Positions 48,280 through 64,000 of a stretch of DNA of 64,000 nucleotides are shown here, in pieces. The position numbers and the translations under genes were made by a program. How positions within the stretch are numbered: the first letter of the stretch is position 1; every line of letters starts with the position of its first letter. This stretch comes from Ascidia mentula (Eukaryota; Chordata; Ascidiacea; Phlebobranchia; Ascidiidae): positions 23,462,266 to 23,526,265 of the forward strand of contig OX387197.1 of assembly GCA_947561715.1 (NCBI GenBank), written 5' to 3'. The notes under the pieces are model-generated. The model worked only from the letters and a program-made list of their open reading frames with translations, ran no database searches and had not been told where the DNA came from.

Positions 48280-49604
48280 TTTGACCTAAAATCCCTTCAA
48301 AATTTACAACAGGATGCTAGAGAACATAAATGGACATAAAAGTTAAAACTACAAGGTTACCGTTAGACAAATATGTATTTTGTGCAAAACAACAACCACG
48401 CAGTGTACACAAAAGAAATTGAAAACCTACTAAGGTTATCAAGTCAGCTAAGTTAGGCACCCATTAAGTCACAATTTTTGCATGTTCAAATTAAAATATT
48501 TTTGTGTCACACCTAAAATAAAGATAATGATGATGTATAACAACGCTGTCACATGGCCCCAACACCTTCTGATAGTTTAAAAACCTAAACTCAGGCACTC
48601 AGCACAGCAACGAACAATGAATGGTATAGCTATTTTTCAAAACTTATACGCATACTTTAAGGCACAGCTCTTGCGAATAGCAATGATTTATCTAATTATT
48701 TACGTAACTAACAAAACACAAATGTTATTAATTTACAAAGTGAAGTTTATGTCAGCATTTTGTATTCAGTTTAGCTTACGTTTGGAGGTAAATAACAAAT
48801 ATGCATAATGGTGTGCGTTTAAACTGAAAACCATACAAGCGAGAAAACGACCTGCTTCCACGTCTGTCCAGCAAATAGAAATTAATGAGATAGATGGCGC
48901 TGTGCCCAACAGTTATGTGAATTCTTTGCGTTAAAAACGGCTTACTAAAATTGCTTTATTTGTACTATTTCGTCGGTGGGATTATTATTTGTGTGTAAAC
49001 TTTTCTGATTTGGGTTTTGTTGCACCAATGATTTGGATGTTCATTCGTGTGTAATCAACCTATGCAAATTGTTTCCAGCGTTTTTCCCCTTTACGGCAGC
49101 AAATGAATTGCGTCATTATGAATGTTTCTAAATTATGTATTGTCGGTGAGTATTAAAGATTTAACGAAGAGCCACACTCGATGATCAATTAAAGCGCACA
49201 ACCGTTTTATTACTAATACTGGCAGCATCACACAGACTTGATTTCACCAACGGCAGCCAATGAGTCAGCCCATACTGATAACTTCGCATTACTTACCGAA
49301 AATTGCAATGAGGGGTTATATTTTGCAGGGCCGATAATACAAATTGACTTCCATGCATGTGTACGGCCGCTTGAATTAGCATCCACGACCAAATAAGGTT
49401 GAGCACCCCTGAGTTAAATCCGTCTATCTAATTCCTTACCTGAAACAACAACAGCAATAACTTTCTTTCAGAGAAATTCCCAATAAGTTTCAATATAGGA
49501 GTGCCTTCTGGTCCCCTCTAAATCACGTGTGTACTAATCTTCGAACTTCCTTTTTAGAATATATCAGAGTGTTTTTTGTAACATTTGGGACCTGGGCATA
49601 TGTG
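48280..49604. other. upstream of RER1, no gene recognised
   Basis: AT-rich spacer with only short ORFs (for example 48617-48808) that lack domains. Confidence 0.5.
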
Positions 49605-49845
49605 TTCCTATCCCCTACTTCGATAAAAACGTTGTGGTACAAAAAACGACGAAGTTATTCTTTAATACACCTGTTTATGCTGAAAATAACAATTATGTTA
49701 ACGGGTTTCTAGTGATGACAACGTTAGAGAACGATTTCCGTTAAAAGGGGTTTGCGAGAGAACATACAGCGAGGCAGCATTACAGCTAAACAATGCAACA
49801 AAACATGCTATAACATAAAAATATCACTTGTCACAACAGATGCAT
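49605..49845. repeat. diverged dispersed repeat, copy 2
   Basis: Same family and same orientation as 43836-44065, recognised by the shared TACTTCGATAAAAACGTT start and the CATAAAAATATCAC end. It makes short chance ORFs (49527-49712). Confidence 0.6.
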
Positions 49846-50489
49846 ATATGTTATTTACAATTCGCGCGGTTGTGAGATTCCTCCCGTTTTGCGCCTCGTT
49901 GCTTCAACACTTTTTGCGTCCGCAACAACACTTTAGACCAGTGTGACCACACAGTAAGAAATGTGCTATGGTTTCTAAAATTGTTTCAGAAACCCTATTG
50001 CAGCGGTGTTATATGCTTTGTGAATGACCGACTCGATTGAGAAAACATTTATTGAGCTATTCAAAAACATGGTTTGTTGTTGCAGCAAAAAAGCTGTTTA
50101 AATCGTTGGGTCAGTTAGGATTGCACTGTCTAGCTGAACTGTTAAAATTACACCAATGATTCTTATACATTGACTCGCATCTCATAAAATGTATTTTTCA
50201 TATCACACAAAATCAAATATAAAAAAGCGATATTTTCCAAACAACATGTAACTGGACAGAAAACTTATTTTACAAAAAAAGTTTTAATAACTGTATAGCT
50301 GGCAATAATGTTAGTCAAAAGGAATGAATTTATACCAATATTTTCTCTCTTAAAATTTAAATAATCAACATACATATTTATTTTAAAACTGTCAGAATTT
50401 AAAACATACTAAATTCAAAGCGAAATAAAAAAGAAGGAAAGAAAGGAAGTAAAATGGTAACAAAAGCTACAATAAAAAATGACACCCAG
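49846..50489. other. 3' region of TMEM222
   Basis: No ORF of note. AATAAA on the minus strand at 50377-50382 lies about 110 bases past the TMEM222 stop and is the probable polyadenylation signal. Confidence 0.55.
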
Positions 50490-51682
50490 TTACTTTATCA
50501 GGACTGCCATCAAAACAATGATTGTCGCAACAATAAGGAAAGGCAGCCAAGTTTTGAGAAAGGCACCAAAGCTGTAACAAAGTTAAAATATCATCATAGC
50601 AAATTTTAAACCGTTGTTTTAATTGATGCAACACCATACCTCACATATTTTCCATAAATAAGCATTAAAAACCAGAGTTTGACCATGTTCCATGAGTTAG
50701 ATCCATTGTACTGCATAAGGTTTAATGCGTATGCCACATGGGAATGGCAATTATCACAACAGAGGTTGTGCTATAAATAACGAAATATAATTATCATATA
50801 TTTATATATATATATTTAGGCATGTGGACATGACAGAATCTTAAGTGTGCAAAACATTCCTTTTTATCAATGCTCACCATTCTCTGTTTATATTCCTCTG
50901 AGGCATCATGCACTGCCTCATCCCAAGAAGAAAATCTGACTTTATTTGAGGACAATTGCCAATACTTAGTAGGTTTGCCAAAACCCATGCAATCTTCAGA
51001 TACATAATATGGGCCTGCAAAATCACGGATAACCCCAACAGTGGTTGCAATTCCCATGTGACCAATGATTGGAAACAGCCATCTAAAGTACAAATATTGC
51101 TCAATTTTTCTATCAAGTCAAAACATCATTAATACACTACAAAAATAAGGTTACGCATTTTTGTGTAAAGTCACAATTTGTGGTTTGTATTTATATAATG
51201 TGATGCAATTGGATAATTTGTATTATAACATTTAATAGGAATGATACGTTGTTCAGGCAGAACTTATGGTAGTATGGACTAGACTAGATCAAAAATGCAC
51301 ACATATATAATGGTGTCAATAAAATTCTAGATTAAAAAAATTTCACCTAAATCCTGTGTGCACCTTTTTTTCAATTTTATTAGCACTTCATGTAGAATAA
51401 ATGAATTCATTAATTTTTGTTCACATAAAATTTGCTAGTCCGTGACAAAAAAATCATTTATATCACCTTTCCAATCTGGATGGATATAGTGGTATTTAGT
51501 TTTTTGTCTAAAAAGTGATTTAGTCATGTTTTGTACTTATGCAACAAACAACAACCGAATGATCCTTACAATAAGATAAGAGCGACATACGTTAGTATTG
51601 GAATTGGGGTCCAAACAATAGAAGTTGGAAAGCGCTGAATTTCAGGACGAACTTCATTATTTCTTTGACTTGGCATTTCCAT
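50490..51682 (-). CDS. TMEM222: TMEM222 (RTE1/TMEM222 family membrane protein)
   Basis: Four exons, complement of 51591-51682, 50878-51082, 50640-50770 and 50490-50571, join in phase to 169 residues. Human TMEM222 is about 208, the difference being mainly the N-terminus. Diagnostic blocks are WTPIPILTWLFPIIGHMGI, DFAGPYYVSED, AVHDASEEYKQRMHNLCCDN with the CCDNCHSH motif, and YGKYVSFGAFLKTWLPF. Two or three hydrophobic helices are present, the last at the C-terminus. The family includes plant RTE1, which acts in ER/Golgi on ethylene receptors; the animal function is poorly known. An in-frame second ATG lies two codons in. It diverges from NT5C2 with a 1.4-kb spacer. Confidence 0.95.
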
Positions 51683-53092
51683 TTGCTTTAATTAGTGGCT
51701 ATGGAACATCTCTCTCAACTGCTTTACGAAAGAAAATATTTTTCGTTTAATGCTATTTGGACTGTATTGTTTTCAATCAAGGAAACACAGTAAATAACAA
51801 AGAATCTTGGGTGAACAACAATTAATGAAAAACATCATGCTTAAGCTTTATCAATGCTTTGCCTATGCTTCGCCTCTGCGACCTTTTTCTCGCTTAAATA
51901 CGTTTCACTATTTACCTTCGACATTATAATCAAACTTATATTTTCACCGGCGGGTGGCAGCAGTTCACTATTATTAAAGGAACAACTCCGGAGTGTGTGG
52001 TCAAAAAAAGTGAAGATACACAACGCAATCTTTGTTTATGTCGACTTTATTTTAATTATCATTTGATCATGCCATACTTAGGAACATCAATACAAAAACG
52101 CCAACGCATCACGTAGATACTGTTCAATATTCGTTGTAGTTATAGTTTGTCTTGAGGTTTTTTTTGCTCATACTTTGTATATTTGACATCATCATTAAAC
52201 TCTCGTTTTATCGAGGTTTTATGTTAGAGTATTTTGTGTCATTTTTTTACTTGACAAAATTCATCATGACTTCAACAACTTGTTATTGTCAGTACGACTA
52301 TAAAATTAAACTTAAATTTACTTGTGTGCTATAAACGAAATGCATATTTAATAGATACTGGCGAAATACATGCCTGTGTGAAGTCGCAATTTTCGGTTTG
52401 TTGTTATACTGTGACGCAATGAGATCGATGAGATGTAACTTTGAAAATGTTTCACCTGACTGGTCACAGCTGATACCCAGATGTAAACATCACGTCACAA
52501 AGAAGTCAGCTGAGGTTTGCAAGAGCAGTGTTTGTTTCGTAAGACAGGGCAAAGGTGGATGGTTTGTATGCAGTGTACCTTGCACGGCATTCTTGTTGGT
52601 CCAGTGGGGGAGAATAAATTTGCTGAAAGGTTGTTTGTGGTTATTTAGCGTGAATTTAACCAGCCAGCTAGTACCAGTTTTAACGACTGTTTGCGTTGAC
52701 TTCAAACAATGGGCGTAGTTTTGTTTGAGTTCGTGTGAATGGCATGTAGTTGTCAGTAAGGAAGGGACAGCAAGCGTGTGATTAAGAAACGTGTTGCTGT
52801 GATAGGCTAAATTTGCGCAGTAAAACCAGTAAAAACAATGTTTTTTTGGACCAATATTTCTGATCCCACAGTAGTATTTTGTTTCTATTTTTTGAGACGT
52901 CATGCATGTTCTATAACCAAACTGCTTTTATGTTTTGACAGTTCAGCCAATTTGGTACTTTTATATCACTGCAACTCACCAAAATTGTGACAAATGGTAT
53001 GCATGTTTTTTGGTTGTTTGTGAGTTTTTTTAGTTAAGCAGTCATTTTTTGTTTAAAGGACATGTTAATCAGCAAAGGCCCTTGCTGCCACA
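51683..53092. other. spacer between divergent TMEM222 and NT5C2
   Basis: Short antisense-overlapping ORFs at 52398-52718 (+) and 52490-52903 (-) have no domain. Promoters for both neighbours should lie here. An acceptor-like TTTAAAG ends at 53058, 34 bases before the NT5C2 ATG. Confidence 0.5.
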
Positions 53093-58780
<5,688 letters not shown>

Positions 58781-59888
58781 GACTGTGGAATGTATTGCCA
58801 AATTGGCCACATAAATTTCTACCGTTTATATACATTAATATACATACATGTTTTTGCTTGTGAGCACTCCTGTTTATTGTTTGTGTGCATTTTGTTTCTT
58901 ATCAAATTTTGTTTTGTTTCTATTTTTTTGTTTGCCTGTGGGCTGAAATTAGCTACCTTGTTTTGAATAAGGGAAAGTTGCTCCCCTTAAATTTGGGCCA
59001 ACAGACTTGTCACGTGTATTTTGAAGACTAACGTAAAACTTGATCTTACTAAATAAATATTCATGTTCCATGTGATTTTATTTACTACCATTGATAAATG
59101 ACACATGTGTTTTTGGCTCATATATGTTTTTAGTGCGCTTTTAAACAAAATATTTCCTTCATGACCACTGGTTGTGGCTTTCAATTTATTTGTGCCGTAC
59201 CAAGTTTAAAACTGCAGGGAGTTTGTACAGTTTTCGGTGTCACGCAGTGCATTATATGTGTTCTACTATTTGCGACATGAAGCCAAGCTGTTTGCAATTA
59301 ACTGGTATACATATAAAACTTGGCTGTTGTGCGACATAAATGCCACCACTGTCAGATATTTTGGCCAACATGTTCATTTATCCCATGTGTGTGCGTCATT
59401 ATAACTGCACTCCACTGTTTGCAGACTTGCTTCTTTGCCAGACTCACTACCACATATTCGTATTGTGCTGGTGCACTTGCAATCACTATCAATGTGCTGT
59501 TGCTAAAAATTGCTGAATAAATTTTCAAGCACAACATTTTTGCCATTTTTTGTGCTTAGATTGCACATGCTATGTGCGGAAAGTTTACTTAAAATTGTCA
59601 ATATAAATCCACAAGTAAAAGTCAACGAACAAACAGGTTTCTCTAATGTTTGTTCACTGTTACCAATTTTTAGAACAATAGATAGCGAACTTTGCAATAC
59701 AAAAAAAAAACTTTTTACAAAACTGCTGGTGGGAAAAGCTTAGTACACTATCACTAGAGGCAATTCATTCGTGGTTAATGTATATACACCTAGTTTTTAA
59801 AGGCAAGGCATACCTAAACAAAAGACTGAAATGATAGAAGATTATGCACCCAAAGTATCAAAACAGCACAAATGATATTAATTTAAAG
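58781..59888. other. 3' UTR of NT5C2 and spacer
   Basis: AATAAA at 59052-59057 (+) is the likely end of the NT5C2 transcript, with another AATAAA near 59516. ORFs around 59320-59743 overlap on both strands and lack domains. Confidence 0.5.
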
Positions 59889-60137
59889 CAGTGGTTCTTA
59901 CCCTTTTTTATCTCATTTCCCACTTTTTTAACTAAGAATTGAAATATTGCATTTTCGCTATACTGGTATATACTTTTTTAACTTTTTTGAACACATGGCA
60001 TGACCAATTGTCAATGAGTGTTTGACACACAGTGAATACAGCTCATAATATTTCCTGTCCAACTACTTTTGTATATTTCGAGGCCGACTAATTACCCACC
60101 TACAACCCTATAATTTCCCACTGGTTAAGAACCACTG
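59889..60137. mobile_element. hAT-like MITE, second copy of the AGTGGTTCTTA family
   Basis: A 249-bp element with ends CAGTGGTTCTTA and TAAGAACCACTG. Flanks are atttaaag (59881-59888) and attaaagt (60138-60145), an approximate duplication with one indel. It is the same family as 35267-35517: internal blocks such as ATTGCATTTTCGCTATA and CCCACTGGTTAAGAA are shared. Confidence 0.75.
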
Positions 60138-60595
60138 ATTAAAGTAAACGTTGTCCTTCCTGTCTGGGCTGGCATCCTTTAACACTGCAGAAATGATGTG
60201 AACTATGTTCACACATTTTGCCTGGTCGTAACGTATCAACTAATTATTACCTTCACTAAACGAATCGATAATGATAAGCAATGTGGAATCGATAATGGTT
60301 TATGTTTTCAATTCACAATAAACCACAAAACGTAAAAGCAATAAGAAGTGACCTTGTTTATGCAAAAATGCAATGGTTGTTTGGTGTGTGTTTAGTGCAG
60401 ATTAATAAAAACATCCAATATTTTGTTTGGTGTACTTCTTTAAAACCTACATAGCACATGCATAACAAATGTGTCACCAGTTAATTTGAAATATGTGTCA
60501 CATGTAATGCTTCTACACACTGAAACGAATGAAACGAAACACTTCCAGAAGTGAAGAGGAAAGAAACATAGAAAATTTTTAAGCTACAAAAATTG
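60138..60595. other. 3' flank of PWWP2
   Basis: No ORF or repeat recognised. I did not find a clear minus-strand polyadenylation signal close to the PWWP2 stop. Confidence 0.45.
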
Positions 60596-62544
60596 TCAGG
60601 TTTCAAATTGGGAAATAAGTTTTCGGACCTCAGGGGTGATTTCCTTCAAAGCATTATGTGCATCAGAAACTGCCTTTTGGTAAAGTCCTTTGCGCTTTTG
60701 TTGATACCTGAACAAAAACCACCATACATTATTCTCTTGCAATAGCATCACTTTTGAGACACTTATTACAATCAGTATTTTATTGTAAGTAATTTGATTG
60801 ATAAACACCACATCATTCATTGTTTCTCTTTAGTTTATTGTGCGTGTTTACAGTGTAACTATACTTGCCATTACAACTTTTTTAATTAAATTATGAATTA
60901 TGATTGGATCATATATAGTTTATAAGTAACACCAAAATTAACACATCATCAAAAGACATTTTCTGCACTCACCTGAGTTCAAATGTTTTTTTGAAGGATT
61001 CTACATATTTGACAGATATTTTAGAAGTGGTTCTAGATTGGAACCATGCAACAACTGCTTCTTGTTGTAATATTTTTCCATCAGTTTTGGTAACTATTAT
61101 TTTGGTCACTCTACATGGCCACCAGGGATATCCTGTCAGTTTTCCCCACGCTACATCACCCTGTGTTAGCATGCCATTGAGTGTTTTGCAACTTGTAACA
61201 GTTAAAGTGTGACTCTTGGGCAATTCCACCCTTTTCTCAGCTTTTTGACAAGTGAAACCCTTAAATTCCTCTTGATTGCCAGAGTCCAAATCAGCAAAAA
61301 CCTCATGAAGTTGCTGTTCGACTATGTCGCCTAATTTACAATTGTGTGAAGATAACATATATCCATTTTTGTCATCAATTGGTTTTAACACAACTCTCAA
61401 GTCTTTGTTGTAATTCATTGGATTTTCTTCTCTTTTAAGAAGAGGCAAGGGAGCATTGATGCTGAGGGAATTTCGCTTCACTCTTTTCAAAACTTTCATT
61501 GCTTGATCCTGCTTTGTGAACTTTTTGCTGACGTATTTGGCTTTATGAATTTCACCGTCAGGAATGTTTGTTGCTTGGTGCACAAGCTGTTTCTTTCTGT
61601 ATTGTCGTTTTATTGGTTTATCAGGTCCTACAAACCCACAACCGATGGTTGTTTTTTCTGAAAATGTCCCCAACACCATGTTTCTTTTGTCTGTCACAAC
61701 AATATTACTGGGATCAGGGTTTGTAGCATCTTTGACTGGTGACGCATGAATTTTGGAAGGAATTTTAACAACATTACCCTTTCCACCTGGAGATTTAAAG
61801 GTGATTTTAATGACTGGGCTTCTTTGTATCTCTTTTTTGTGTGACTGAATTTTCCTTGGCATTAGAGATTTTACCGGTGAAGTAATTTCTTCGTGAATTA
61901 CCCGAACTGCAGCTGTTTCATCATCTGAGCTTGTTGATGGGGTGTCATCACTGAGTTTTACTCTTTTTAACTTGTCATGTGTTGGACTCACCTTGGTCTC
62001 ATCCATTTTTCGTTTAAAAGATTTTTCCCTGGTGTTGGTTTGATTTCTACAATATTTACAAGCACAAGATCCATTGTGGGGTTCCTTTAATCGACCGCCT
62101 AACTTTTCTTTACTATTTTGCAAAATGCCTAGTTTTACTTTTCTTTTTGATCGCCTTGTGCGTCGGAAAATGTTTTTCAGTGGAGGTTGAGGGACCTCTT
62201 GTTTATATGACTGTCTCAGCAACAATGGCTTGGGAAATGGATTCTTTACATTGTATTTTAAATCTTGTCCGTCACCCGATTCTTGTTTAATGTCACTGGG
62301 TGGAGTAATGCCAAAAGGTCCAATCCTACATGAACCAGGATAAAAAAATAATTAGTAATATGTTTGACAAAAAATATCATAAAGATTGTACTTACTTTTC
62401 AGTTGTATCCATCAATGCACCACAAAATTTTTTATTTTGAAATATAAAAGATACGATGAGGCAATCATGAATCACTTCTTCAATGGTAGCAACAACATTG
62501 TCCCCTCTTTTCAATGCTTGCCTTGTTTTTCGTTTTTGTGGCAT
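60596..62544 (-). CDS. PWWP2A: PWWP2A/PWWP2B-like chromatin reader
   Basis: Three exons, complement of 62396-62544, 60973-62325 and 60596-60707, join in phase to 537 residues. The N-terminal block (about residues 15-57) matches the region of PWWP2 proteins with SFIFQNKKFCGALMD and IGPFGI. The middle is basic, Ser/Lys-rich and includes a CACKYC motif and several nuclear localisation-like clusters (FRRTRRSKRK). The PWWP domain starts near residue 439 with GDVAWGKLTGYPWWP and its last helix extends into exon 3, ending KLISQFET, as in vertebrate PWWP2. PWWP2A and B bind H2A.Z or H3K36-methylated nucleosomes and recruit an MTA1-type NuRD sub-complex; that role is inferred. Tunicates would be expected to have a single ancestor of A and B, so the symbol is approximate. 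Confidence 0.9.
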
Positions 62545-64000
62545 GTCTTTGTTTTTTGAATTCAATGACCAGTTCTCATTGGATTACGCCTTGTTTCTTT
62601 GCACATACCAACCTCAACCTATGACTGTTCTTGGCACCTACGCTTCCTGAGACCAAAAAAAATTATTTTACAATCAGGACTTGGCAATAATTTCAAAAGT
62701 CTTTTAAAACTTGCGCTTATGTGTCGTTTTAGAAATTTGGACACAGGTTAAAAATTTTGACCATTATATGCAAAACAGTTTTCATAAAAAAATGATGTTG
62801 GCAAATAGGACAAATTGTAGTACAGAGCAGAAGTACACATGTCAGTGTATACACCTTCCACTCTTAAAGCACTATAAGTAAGAAAATAAGTAAATTTAAG
62901 TTTCATTGTCATGTACATATTGCAGCTTATTCAGCATCATCACAACCTGAGAATATTTTTTACACATTTGTAATATCTACAGTATAGTTATCAGATGTTT
63001 AAATTTGCTTTGCACTTTTTTCTAATTCAATATATACATAAAAAGTTTTTTACAAGGTATCTGTATCTGGTTGGTGGCATGGTTTGACACACTGTCTGCA
63101 AGGAACTATGCATAGAATAAAAGCAGAAACAGTTTTGTTGTATTTCAACATTTACAACAGTTCCCTACAAGAACCTAAACTATTACATAATTAATGTAGG
63201 AGTGCACAATATTGGTACATTAGGTTGGTGTATTTGGTTTGTACAAAACCAATTCTCACACAAACGTTCTCAAAAAAAGTTCATTTTGTACAAAGCATAA
63301 ATTTTGTATATTTACAAATTAAAAATATAACGTTGTTACTCACTTCGTATAATCGTTATTATGATAATGTATCTGATTTAATTACATTCTTTGCATATAT
63401 CATTTTATTACTCGCGGGGAAACACCTGTCATAGCACTGGTGTGAAAATGGCGATTGGTTTTCGTTGGTTCCTTGTAAACTGGAAGGACTGCTGCAAACG
63501 GCAATTGATACGTTCTTTAGTCGCATCTTTACTGAATAATCCATCAGAACTATTTGTTCTACATTACTGCTGCCGGCAGACATAATGATTTTACTGCTTG
63601 TGTGTATCTTGTACCATTAAATTTTTTTTCCACTTTCTCATATACTCGAGACCATACTGGTTTCTGGTAATGGATTCATAAGCCGGCTGAGATTCCAAAA
63701 TAAAATCATTGCAGGAACAGTTGGTTTGTATTTTTGACAGTGCCACGCGAGAAACGGTACTCGAATGAAACACAATGATCAAATGCAACACAACACACAT
63801 ACTTTGTAACTGCTTAAAAATAAGAGCAAGCACTTGCATGATGGCTCGTTGAAAACAAAACGAACGCGTGGTACTGATGTTACAAATAAACAATATGTGT
63901 CCTATAACAAGAGTCCTAAACTGCACAAGTGTGAAACGCTTAATTGGAAAAATTATTTGCGAAAAAAGCTGTATTTAAGCTTTTGTGAATCGAGACTTGA
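62545..64000. other. PWWP2 upstream region and window end, only weak ORFs
   Basis: Short ORFs occur on both strands. The minus ORF at 63591-63926 ends in a plausible charged C-terminus (ITRNQYGLEYMRKWKKNL) that could follow an acceptor at about 63693, hinting at the last exon of a gene lying beyond the window. I do not recognise it. The rest shows nothing I can support. Confidence 0.35.

Overview
The window is nuclear DNA of an animal: AT-rich, every large gene but one split by GT-AG introns, and proteins closest in layout to chordate families. The gene set (MYORG-type GH31, TM7SF3, TSSK-type kinase, RAD54L2/ARIP4, an FLVCR-like carrier, RER1, TMEM222, NT5C2, PWWP2), the compact introns, and unpaired 3' splice acceptors a few bases before several start codons fit an ascidian tunicate such as a Ciona relative. 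That placement is inference. I see no bacterial, plasmid or phage content.

I built gene models by hand from homology, splice sites and phase. Nine of the ten main models close in frame from start to stop; the tenth has no intron.

Layout: 557-4855 (-) MYORG-like glycosidase. 4856-11894 is mostly non-coding, with one transmembrane ORF (5260-5517) and a 404-bp transposon-like element. 11895-15642 (-) TM7SF3. 16543-21322 (+) a 1290-residue AT-hook protein I cannot assign. 22521-26353 (+) a TSSK-like kinase with a long basic tail. 27684-42324 (-) RAD54L2/ARIP4 in 26 coding exons. 44913-46346 (+) intronless SLC49/FLVCR-like transporter. 47116-48279 (-) RER1. 50490-51682 (-) TMEM222. 53093-58780 (+) NT5C2. 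60596-62544 (-) PWWP2. The end of the window has only weak ORFs.

The genes do not form a pathway. They are independent housekeeping or regulatory genes. TM7SF3/AT-hook protein and TMEM222/NT5C2 are divergent pairs; kinase/RAD54L2, transporter/RER1 and NT5C2/PWWP2 converge. Introns and intergenic DNA carry small non-autonomous transposons, several with recognisable terminal inverted repeats and target-site duplications. I found no clear undescribed multi-gene system. The best leads are the AT-hook protein, the kinase tail, a 75-nt in-frame intron in TM7SF3 and several short-element families.
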